DNA of 19,896 bases, from the NCBI GenBank assembly GCA_964539665.1, contig CAZIKB010000117.1:1-19896 (forward strand), in the 5' to 3' direction. The stretch comes from CAZIKB01 sp964539665 (GTDB lineage: Bacteria > Zhuqueibacterota > Zhuqueibacteria > Oceanimicrobiales > Oceanimicrobiaceae). The notes beneath the pieces were generated by a model. That model ran no database searches. It saw only the letters and a program-made list of their open reading frames with translations, and was not told where the DNA came from. Every line of letters starts with the position of its first letter. The first letter of the stretch is position 1. Positions 1 through 6,666 of the stretch are shown in pieces. A program made the translations under genes and the position numbers.

Positions 1-1806
1 GGCATAAAAAAACGCGGAGCCACCTTTTTCAACTAAAAATGGTATTGACTCTTCTCCACTGGAAACGAGGTTAACGTTATACCCCAACCGCTTTAAAAGC
101 TGGCCAGCAACCACTCTTTGCACCGGATCATCGTCAACTACCAGTATATTCTCGCCATTTCCAGTTGAAATTTCATCATTTCCCGGAAATTGGAGCTCTT
201 CTTCTCTGGATATCGGGAGATAAAGAGAGAAAGTGGTACCTTGTCCTAAGGCGCTGTCAACTGTAATATATCCATTGTGATCTTCTACAATGCCGTGTAC
301 AATACTTAAACCAAGACCAGAGCCCCGCATGCGATCCATTTTTTTTGTAGTAAAAAACGGATCAAAAATTTTATCCAGAATATTTGCATCCATACCAGTT
401 CCTGTATCAGAGATTGTCAATTTCACATACTTACCGTTCTCAACGGTTTGATAGCCAAATAACGGTTCATCCACGTACAAATTTTCTGCTTTAATGTTCA
501 AAACCCCCACTCCCTGCATGGCCTCTGTTGCATTAATAATTACATTAGTTAAAGCTCGTGTAAGCTGCGCTTCTCCTCCACAAATTGGGAAAACATCAGA
601 AGCAAAATCTGTATTGACAATAATTTCTTTCGGAAAATGTTGTGAATTGAGTACCTTGTGAATTAAATATTTCAAATCAATTGATTCAAAGGAGTAGTGC
701 CCGCGTCTTCCTAAAGCAAGAAGCTGTTGATTTATTTCAGCGATTTTTTGGGAGGCGGATTCCATCTCATCCACCAATTCTAATACTGGATGCTTTTCAG
801 GCAAGTCTCCACGTATTAAAGTAGGATAGGCTGTTAGTGGCGCGAGTAGATTGTTGAAATCGTGGGCAATTTGACCGGCGACACGCCCTGCTGTCTCTAA
901 TCGCTGTGCACGCGCCAATTCATCTTGCAAACGTTTGCGTTCTGTGACGTCATGAATCACAACCTGCCCGGCACGTTTTCCACCATAAATTATAGGCATG
1001 GCAGCCACTTCGACTTCAAGTTCTCTGCCATCCAGGGTATTTATTTTTTCTTCAAAATAAGAAACCTTTTCTCCTTGTTTCAACATTTTACGAATATTTT
1101 GTATTAAAGCTTTGCGGGATTTTGATTTGGTGAAATAGAATAAAGGCTTCCTGATTACTTCTTTTATTCTTTGTGCGCCAATGAGTTTTAGACCCGTATC
1201 GTTAATATAAATCCATTTACCTCCACTATGAACCGCAATAGGGATGGGTGAAAATCTAACCAGGCGTCGGAAACGCTCCTCGCTATCTCGAAGGGCTTTT
1301 TCTGCCCTCTTTTGCTCAGTGACATTTCTGGCGACACCGCGTACTGCAACAGTTTGGCCATTCTTTGAAATAATTGAATTTCTATATTCAAATAAACAAT
1401 CCTGACCCTCCTTACTTTTGAGATACAAAAGTCCCCTGGATTTGCCTTTTATTGAAATCTCACTTAAATAATCATCTACGTTTTTATGGTACCTGGGAGC
1501 AAAAATATCTTTGAGTGATTTTCCTATAATATCATCTTTCTCATAGCCGAGAAAATTGGATAAGGTGGCATTTATTTGAAGGATCTCACCCTCAAGAGCA
1601 TGAATATAAATAATGTCCGACACGTTATTGAACAGATCACTATATTGCTCTTCACTCTTTCGCAATTCCTCCAGCTTTTCTTTTTGGGCAGTCAAAAAAC
1701 GACGCTGGTTGGCAATAATAATGAAAATAACACCAACCCCAAGCATAAGAAACACTACCGTGCTGACGATAAAGATCCACAATAATTCAGGCGAGGATAA
1801 ATGCAC
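1..1806 (-). CDS. Hybrid sensor histidine kinase (PAS-PAS-HisKA-HATPase-receiver), C terminus beyond window edge
   Basis: This is a membrane-anchored hybrid kinase: it autophosphorylates a histidine and passes the phosphate to its own receiver domain. The frame is open for 602 codons from a GTG at 1806 to base 1 and continues off the window. The GTG is chosen because GGAGG lies 6 bases upstream (1817-1813). Residues about 7-32 form one transmembrane helix ending in NQRR. A short coiled linker is followed by PAS 1 (about 45-160, starting SEEQYSDLF) and PAS 2 (about 165-290, starting SEERFRRLV). The H-box is HDFNNLLAPL with H315. The ATP-binding boxes are IINATEAM (N), DTGTGMD (G1), FFTTK (F) and GSGLGLSIV (G2). 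A receiver begins at ILVVDDDP; its phospho-acceptor Asp lies beyond the edge. There is no extracellular sensor domain. The gene overlaps the upstream 7-TM gene by 52 bases, so the two are probably translationally coupled and that protein may supply the input. The ligand is unknown. Confidence 0.93.
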   Translation of the reverse strand, partial: MHLSSPELLWIFIVSTVVFLMLGVGVIFIIIANQRRFLTAQKEKLEELRKSEEQYSDLFNNVSDIIYIHALEGEILQINATLSNFLGYEKDDIIGKSLKDIFAPRYHKNVDDYLSEISIKGKSRGLLYLKSKEGQDCLFEYRNSIISKNGQTVAVRGVARNVTEQKRAEKALRDSEERFRRLVRFSPIPIAVHSGGKWIYINDTGLKLIGAQRIKEVIRKPLFYFTKSKSRKALIQNIRKMLKQGEKVSYFEEKINTLDGRELEVEVAAMPIIYGGKRAGQVVIHDVTERKRLQDELARAQRLETAGRVAGQIAHDFNNLLAPLTAYPTLIRGDLPEKHPVLELVDEMESASQKIAEINQQLLALGRRGHYSFESIDLKYLIHKVLNSQHFPKEIIVNTDFASDVFPICGGEAQLTRALTNVIINATEAMQGVGVLNIKAENLYVDEPLFGYQTVENGKYVKLTISDTGTGMDANILDKIFDPFFTTKKMDRMRGSGLGLSIVHGIVEDHNGYITVDSALGQGTTFSLYLPISREEELQFPGNDEISTGNGENILVVDDDPVQRVVAGQLLKRLGYNVNLVSSGEESIPFLVEKGGSAFFYA

Positions 1807-2414
1807 AGGAAACCTCCGGCATAGCACAAATTTGCAATAATGTTTAATATTGAATGAATTGGCGGTAATATTATTTTGTCTGCCAATAAGCTTCCAATTA
1901 TGTTCGAGAAAGCAAAAGTCATAAAATTACCGGAAAAATAAATTAAAACAGCTCCACAAATCCAAAAGCGAGAATCTATAAAAAGAGGCTTTTCATTCTC
2001 TTTAGTTAAACTGTACAAGGTTAAAACCGATATCGCGATAAGCAAAATACTTTCTAACGATGCTGTGTAGTTATCCATAGAATTAAAATTCTCAAAAAGT
2101 AATTTTGCTGAAATCCAAACTAAAGTAAAAAATAAAATACTGAGACGCAGAATATGTTTAAGTATAGTATTTATCTGCCAATTCGAAAATATAAACACAA
2201 GGAAACTGTATTCAATTAATGTAAAGATATGGAATAACCAACTATTGTCGAAATTATTATAGAACAGGGAGAATCCAAGAATTTCAATTAATAAGACAAA
2301 GACCAAAAATATCGTTAGAATTCTCATCTCCGTGCTTGATCTTCGGTAAGCACATATGCCGGCAATAAGTGGAACTAAACCTGATATCCCCGAGATGATA
2401 TTCATAGAAGTCAT
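1755..2414 (-). CDS. 7-TM integral membrane protein coupled to the hybrid kinase
   Basis: I do not recognise a named family. The 219 residues are almost entirely hydrophobic and give about seven transmembrane helices (roughly residues 5-23, 32-52, 58-79, 85-106, 118-138, 148-170 and 182-208), with small loops and no soluble domain. The motif IHSILNIIANLCYAGGFL in the last helix resembles hypothetical proteins encoded beside histidine kinases in FCB bacteria (from memory, not searched). The stop codon lies 52 bases inside the downstream kinase, and the kinase's ribosome binding site lies within this gene, so expression is likely coupled. The kinase has only one anchoring helix and no periplasmic domain, so a sensing role for this protein is a reasonable inference but not shown. 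There is a second possible start at 2405 (ATG), and the ribosome binding site for either is weak (GGGAG about 12 bases upstream). Confidence 0.8.
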   Translation of the reverse strand: MTSMNIISGISGLVPLIAGICAYRRSSTEMRILTIFLVFVLLIEILGFSLFYNNFDNSWLFHIFTLIEYSFLVFIFSNWQINTILKHILRLSILFFTLVWISAKLLFENFNSMDNYTASLESILLIAISVLTLYSLTKENEKPLFIDSRFWICGAVLIYFSGNFMTFAFSNIIGSLLADKIILPPIHSILNIIANLCYAGGFLCIYPRLNYCGSLSSAR

Positions 2415-2964
2415 TACAAATACCGGCTCCCAGCGTTTTATAATGTTATTCCATCGAATACAGTTTGATACTGCTATTAATATTGGACTGAATTTTAGAT
2501 TATTAATTCAATCTGTTTCGTGTAAATAAATTATAAGAATATATTGCGGTGTTAAATGTTGAAATGCCTCTCTTCAAAACAATTTACCATTTTTATCTAT
2601 ATTTGTCAATCCTATTTTCTATATTTTATAAATATATCCTTTCGACTCTGCTCAGGATATACTTTGTGGAAGTGAGAATCCCCCACCATAGTTGACTTTT
2701 TGCAGAATCAAATATTTTATTTGAATTTTTACTATTAAAGGCAGTATTAGATAGAGTAAACAGGAAATGTTTTTATTTGGTAAAAACCTTCAAATGAAAT
2801 CAAATTTGAAATACAAAATGACTAATAATAAAGCATCCCCTGTTTACCAGTATGAATTAGGAATGAAGCACTTGTTATCTCTGTACCTTTTTAAGTAGCT
2901 AATCAATTTTACCTGGCCCAATTGAACCATTGGTGCGAATTTTCAGTTCAGACATCCTGCACTC
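2415..2964. other. Intergenic region, 550 bases, AT-rich, no gene seen
   Basis: No open frame with a ribosome binding site was found on either strand. The region is very AT-rich. It includes a short fragment at 2638-2657 that looks like a dispersed-repeat relic (listed separately). The promoter of the leftward 7-TM/kinase pair should lie in 2415-2500, but no clear -35/-10 pair was recognised. Confidence 0.6.
2638..2657. repeat. Possible dispersed-repeat fragment (CTTTCGACTCTGCTCAGGA type)
   Basis: The bases around CTTTCGACTCTGCTCAGGA match, from memory, a widespread short intergenic repeat family whose copies read like CCTTCGACTCCGCTCAGG. It stands out from the AT-rich surroundings. Only one copy is in the window, so the assignment rests on recollection and needs a genome-wide search. 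Confidence 0.3.
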
Positions 2965-3420
2965 TTAGAAGTTAGCTGAAATTTCGATTCTTCTCAATGT
3001 TGTATTTATCTCGTTGGGGTCAGCACAGAATGGGGGGCATTTAAAAGAGCGTTCTCTCAATAAGCCATCGATCATGTCATTACCTTCCGCATTTACGCCA
3101 ACCAGTACAATGTGCGGAGTTCCCTCATTATCAAGACCGTAGTAATACCTTATTCCAATACAGCCTTCTTGTTCAAGCAAACTTAAAACAGCCTCCCGGC
3201 TAAAATAACCTCCGATTACTTGCTCGGGCGTAGCTTGCTTCTGAAAATTGCCAGTCAGTTCAACCGCGTCTGAGAGTGAAATTGAATGGTCTTCATTACC
3301 ATTCAATTGAAAAGGTTGATTATTTTCTGTTGTAAATATATCAGAGTAAGATAAAACCAAAAATATACAAATTAGGCAAACGAGTAAAGAAGTGAAAATT
3401 GATTTTTTTGTGAATAACAT
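2965..3420 (-). CDS. Small exported hypothetical protein
   Basis: I do not recognise the family. The start at 3420 is well supported: GGAGG is placed 6 bases upstream on the minus strand (within 3421-3435). Residues 1-25 form a typical N-terminal export signal or anchor (Lys-rich start, then a hydrophobic run to about LVLSYS), so the protein is exported or membrane-tethered. There is no lipobox cysteine at the end of the hydrophobic run. The mature part of about 125 residues contains TPEQVIGGYFSREAVLSLLEQEGC, then GIRYYYGLDNEGTPHIVLVGVNAEGNDM, and a CPPFC cysteine pair near residues 128-132. The alternation of an N-terminal helical segment and a beta-rich core reads like a small globular domain. 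It is a single-gene unit with about 390 bases upstream and 550 downstream free of genes. No function is assigned. Confidence 0.72.
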   Translation of the reverse strand: MLFTKKSIFTSLLVCLICIFLVLSYSDIFTTENNQPFQLNGNEDHSISLSDAVELTGNFQKQATPEQVIGGYFSREAVLSLLEQEGCIGIRYYYGLDNEGTPHIVLVGVNAEGNDMIDGLLRERSFKCPPFCADPNEINTTLRRIEISANF

Positions 3421-3811
3421 GACTATCCTCCATTTGATAGATTGATTCCAATTTCTATTTTCATCAATGAATTATGGTTAATTTGACTTTCTACCCGGGT
3501 GGGGATTTGTTACGAGTCATTGATTTCATGCTCATTATTCTAAATGATTAGAATATCACCTGACATCAATTTAAGAATGGAACTCGCTGAGAAGGCTTGA
3601 TGCTACAACGAAGTGATGATTTACAAAAGAAGAAATTATTTAATTATCCCCAATAAGCCGGATTATCAGCGTTAATTTTCTAACAATATCCTGAAGACTT
3701 CCAACTCCCATAAAGTTGTTCTAGATTCGAAATCACTCTCTATTACTTAAAGACAACAAACAATTCAACTTCTCCCACCAATTAAAAAGTTAATGAAAAA
3801 AAAACTCAATT
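3421..3811. other. Intergenic region, 390 bases, no gene seen
   Basis: No coding frame is visible. It should carry the promoter of the small exported protein on the minus strand. An 8-base AT-rich inverted repeat (TATTCTAA / TTAGAATA, 3536-3543 with 3548-3555) lies about 116 bases upstream of that gene's start and could be an operator, but it is too AT-rich to separate from chance. Just downstream of the aat stop codon a weak stem plus T-run is listed separately. Confidence 0.5.
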
Positions 3812-3818
3812 TTAATTA
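3788..3818 (-). terminator. Weak candidate terminator after aat
   Basis: Read on the minus strand, the aat stop is followed by a short CAATT...AATTG stem and then a run of nine T (3797-3789). The stem is only five A/T-rich pairs, so this is a weak candidate despite the good T-run. Confidence 0.3.
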
Positions 3819-4447
3819 ATTGCCTTTTGTAATTCTTCCATAAAAAGTACGCGAGGAATTTCTTTTGCACCAAAACTTTTTAGAAAGGGTGTAAGAATTT
3901 GTACGTCCATCCATGTAATACCGTGATTTTGCAGAAAACGAGTAGTTTGGATTAACACGAATTTTGAAGAGTGAGGTTCTTTGTGGAACATACTTTCCCC
4001 GGCAAAATAGTTTCGGATTAATACGCCATAAAGTCCGGCAATAAGCATACCTTTCTCGTCAAAAGCTTCGAAACTGTGCGCAAAACCAACTTTATGAAAC
4101 CGGGTATATGCATTAATCATTTCAGCCGTTATCCATGTGCCAGATTGACCTTTACGATTTTCACTGTGAGCACAACACTCTATGACACTGGTGAAATCAG
4201 AGTCCATACGAAATTCCAAATTGGCCTTCTTCAAATAGCGTCGTAATCGTTTGGGAATGCAAAATTCGTCAAAATCGATAATAGCGCGGCAGGGAGGTGC
4301 AAACCACAATAATGGTTCGCCTTCCACCGGCCAGGGGAATATTCCACTTCTATAGGCAAGCTCAAGTGTAGGAACTTCCAGATCGCCCCCTATGGCTAAT
4401 AATCCCGATTCATCGGCTGACGTAACCGGAGGAAATTTAACTACCAT
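3812..4447 (-). CDS. aat: Leucyl/phenylalanyl-tRNA--protein transferase
   Basis: This cytoplasmic enzyme adds Leu or Phe from aminoacyl-tRNA to proteins that start with Arg or Lys, making N-degron substrates for ClpS/ClpAP. The 211 residues carry the family signatures in order: GLLAIGGDL (15-23), YRSGIFPWP, WFAPPCRAII, GTWIT, an AGLYGV...YFAGESMFH core, and the C-terminal FLKSFGAKEIPR...F motif. Length is near the 200-235 usual for the family. It follows add with only 12 bases between stop and start and no recognisable ribosome binding site, so it is probably translated by coupling to add. The pairing with a purine salvage enzyme looks like shared transcription rather than shared function. 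Whether ClpS is present in this genome cannot be seen here. Confidence 0.95.
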   Translation of the reverse strand: MVVKFPPVTSADESGLLAIGGDLEVPTLELAYRSGIFPWPVEGEPLLWFAPPCRAIIDFDEFCIPKRLRRYLKKANLEFRMDSDFTSVIECCAHSENRKGQSGTWITAEMINAYTRFHKVGFAHSFEAFDEKGMLIAGLYGVLIRNYFAGESMFHKEPHSSKFVLIQTTRFLQNHGITWMDVQILTPFLKSFGAKEIPRVLFMEELQKAIN

Positions 4448-4459
4448 GATTATTATTAG

Positions 4460-5716
4460 TCACTTAGGACCAGCATCCACTTCCAGTAAAGTACCCTTGA
4501 CCAATTTATCATAAAAGTTTATACATTGACGAACATAATGGCGTTTATTGGAATACATATCCGGAAAAAAGCTTCGCTTAAAACCGTAAACAACCATGTT
4601 TTTTAAGTTTTTGGGGCTTATTTTAAAACTTTTTAACGCTAACATAATTTCATCAGTTACGGTCGTTTTACTTACTGTGCGATTGTCTGTACAGATAGTG
4701 GTGCTTAATTCGAACTCCAACATTTTTTTAAATGAATGGTCTTCTATCCTGTTCAGCAATGGATTAGTTTGTAAATTACTGGTTAAGCATACTTCAATGG
4801 TTACTCTACGGTCAGCGATATATTGACAAAGGTCACGTACATACTTTTCTTTATCATCAACAGCCTCGCTATAAAATTTTGTCGTATCAAAAAGGTAGAG
4901 AGCATGACCAATTCGGTCGGCATGTAATTCTGTAATGGCCTGAAAAATGGAAGGCGGGCCGTAGTCTTCACCGGCATGCACGGTTTTAGCCATAAAATTT
5001 TCGTGTACAAATTGAAAAGCAGGCCAGTGATCTTTTGCTGGATTGCCTTTTTCAGCGCCAGCCAGATCAAATCCAACAATAGGGATGTCCAGTTCATCTC
5101 GTATTTTAATCGCTCCCCTGGCCAACTCAAGTGAACAAATACTCACTATGGACTTCATGTCAGAATAGGACAGCGATTTCAGGAAATTGGTATAGTATTC
5201 AGAATATTGGCCAAAAGCACGTAAAGCGCTTATAATAATGCCATAATAAAATCCCGGCTCTTTTCCTTCCACAATTTCTTCCTGGTGATTAAACTCTTTT
5301 TGGGCTTTTAACAGACCTTTATTTACGCTTCCAATAACTGTTTTCATATTCATGTTTTTATTGATATGCAGTTGCGGAGCAAAGCGAATTTCGATGTAGC
5401 GCACCCCTTCAGCCAGATTATCCAAAGCCAGTTCATAGGCGATTTGTTCCAGATATTCAGGCTTCTGCATTACAGAACAGGAATATCCAAATGTTTCTAA
5501 ATATTCATCGAGATTATCATATTTGTTTTTAAAAACCAGTTCATTCAGTCCTTCGACCGTGTAACTTGGCAGCTCAATTTTTTCTTTACTGGCTATTTCA
5601 ATGATGGTCTCCAGGCGAATAGAGCCGTCTAAATGTAGATGCAAATCCGTTTTGGGAATTTTCAGGATTAATCCTCTTAAATCTTCCTTTTTTAAATTCT
5701 GAATATCAGAAAGCAT
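4460..5716 (-). CDS. add: Adenosine deaminase
   Basis: This purine-salvage enzyme hydrolyses adenosine (or deoxyadenosine) to inosine and ammonia. It is a Zn-dependent TIM-barrel amidohydrolase of 418 residues. Metal and catalytic motifs are visible: the HxH pair in TDLHLHLDG (H26, H28), HAGED with H247 and catalytic E250, RIGHAL, EVCLTSN, and the late metal aspartate in CTDNRTVS (D344). The residue after that aspartate is Asn rather than the Asp of the animal-type TDDP motif. As I recall, a bacterial subfamily carries TDN at this place, so it is probably not inactivating. There is an insertion around EEIVEGKEPG compared with the short bacterial enzymes. It is the first gene of a two-gene unit with aat. 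The start at 5716 has a GGGG stretch about 8 bases upstream. Substrate could also be a related purine such as adenine. Confidence 0.93.
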   Translation of the reverse strand: MLSDIQNLKKEDLRGLILKIPKTDLHLHLDGSIRLETIIEIASKEKIELPSYTVEGLNELVFKNKYDNLDEYLETFGYSCSVMQKPEYLEQIAYELALDNLAEGVRYIEIRFAPQLHINKNMNMKTVIGSVNKGLLKAQKEFNHQEEIVEGKEPGFYYGIIISALRAFGQYSEYYTNFLKSLSYSDMKSIVSICSLELARGAIKIRDELDIPIVGFDLAGAEKGNPAKDHWPAFQFVHENFMAKTVHAGEDYGPPSIFQAITELHADRIGHALYLFDTTKFYSEAVDDKEKYVRDLCQYIADRRVTIEVCLTSNLQTNPLLNRIEDHSFKKMLEFELSTTICTDNRTVSKTTVTDEIMLALKSFKISPKNLKNMVVYGFKRSFFPDMYSNKRHYVRQCINFYDKLVKGTLLEVDAGPK

Positions 5717-5734
5717 CGGATATCCCCTATATTT

Positions 5735-5762
5735 AGTATGTTTTTAATTAACACTATCAATA
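5735..5762 (-). promoter_or_regulatory. Possible promoter of add-aat
   Basis: On the minus strand TTGATA is followed 16 bases later by TACTAA inside an AT-rich 147-base intergenic stretch. If real, transcription would start close to the add start codon, leaving a very short leader. FCB-group promoters often depart from this sigma-70 pattern, so this is tentative. Confidence 0.25.
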
Positions 5763-5863
5763 TATAATATAATATATTTTTTCCAGGAATCAAATTTTAT
5801 TTAATATTTTTTTAACAGATTATATTCTGACTGCCAATTCAATTAATAATATCATCGAAGGAA

Positions 5864-6448
5864 TCACTCAATCTTTTCAATAACTTTCACTAATTCATAA
5901 TTTGGGAGTAAAAGGACCACAATTGACGGCAGTCCAAGTTGCTGCCACATTGGAAAGGGTTCGACTGAAGTATATGCTGAGACAAAAAGGCTTATAACTG
6001 TGCCGTGGGCAAATATGACTACATTTCCTTTTTGATGCTGCTGGAGAACATCATTCACAGCATTGACAAATCTATTTTGAACCCCAATCCCAGTTTCTTT
6101 TCCAAAAACCAACTCATCTGGTTTTGCGAAAAACAGTTTCATGAATTTTACAAACTCCGCGTGGGTTTGGAATAAACTCTCGTTGCTTCTGTCATGTTCA
6201 TTTAAATCCTTCGCGATTTCAAATGGCATCCCAAGATTATTCGCCACTGACTCGGCCGTTTCCAATGCTTTTAGCTCCTCACTTGAAATCATCGCGGCAG
6301 GTTGATAGGCGGCTAATTTCAATGATAGTGATTTGCATCGGTGACGGCCTTCTGTTGAAAGACGCCATTGATTAGCGTGGACTTCCGGCAAGATTTCCGG
6401 TAGTGAATGTTTAACCAGAAGGAGCTTTCTCATTTCCAATTGCGTCAT
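5864..6448 (-). CDS. Histidine phosphatase family protein (RHG motif read as KHS)
   Basis: This is a phosphoglycerate-mutase-like phosphatase; the substrate is not predictable. I start it at 6448 (MTQLEMRKLLL, 194 residues) because GGAGGG lies 5 bases upstream (6459-6454); a longer frame to 6499 has no such site. The N-terminal signature LLLVKHSLPE contains the phospho-accepting His (H14), with Lys in place of the usual Arg and Ser in place of Gly. The second catalytic histidine is in VVIFAHGT (H148). The segment SSEELKALETAES matches the SSxxxRAxQTAE region of the family, and NEHDR resembles the acidic proton-donor region. It is divergent from the fused E1 dehydrogenase, with 218 bases between the starts, so promoters for both probably lie there. 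Activity is likely but altered phosphate binding is possible because of the Arg to Lys change. Confidence 0.85.
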   Translation of the reverse strand: MTQLEMRKLLLVKHSLPEILPEVHANQWRLSTEGRHRCKSLSLKLAAYQPAAMISSEELKALETAESVANNLGMPFEIAKDLNEHDRSNESLFQTHAEFVKFMKLFFAKPDELVFGKETGIGVQNRFVNAVNDVLQQHQKGNVVIFAHGTVISLFVSAYTSVEPFPMWQQLGLPSIVVLLLPNYELVKVIEKIE

Positions 6449-6666
6449 CTGATCCCTCCGCTCAAGGGGAAGTCTCGATTCATCGAAGGTAACTCCCAAA
6501 TAATTATTATCTATTTAAGGGATAAATTGATGAAAAAATATTGTTTTCTTTATATCGTAATATTCACTATATTTAAAGGTGTGTGGAGAAATCCGTTATG
6601 CATAATTGTTAAAGTTACGTTTACGTGATGTTGAAAGTTCCCTATATTCAGGAAGGAGCACAATAA

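Noticed and set aside
3536..3555. 8-base AT-rich inverted repeat TATTCTAA / TTAGAATA
   Set aside because: Expected by chance in AT-rich intergenic DNA; mentioned only in the gap description.
6530..6628. 32-codon frame MKKYCFLYIVIFTIF... in the divergent region before the fused E1 gene
   Set aside because: It looks like a small membrane peptide, but the upstream site is poor and the sequence is only what AT-rich DNA often gives; it also lies where promoters are expected.
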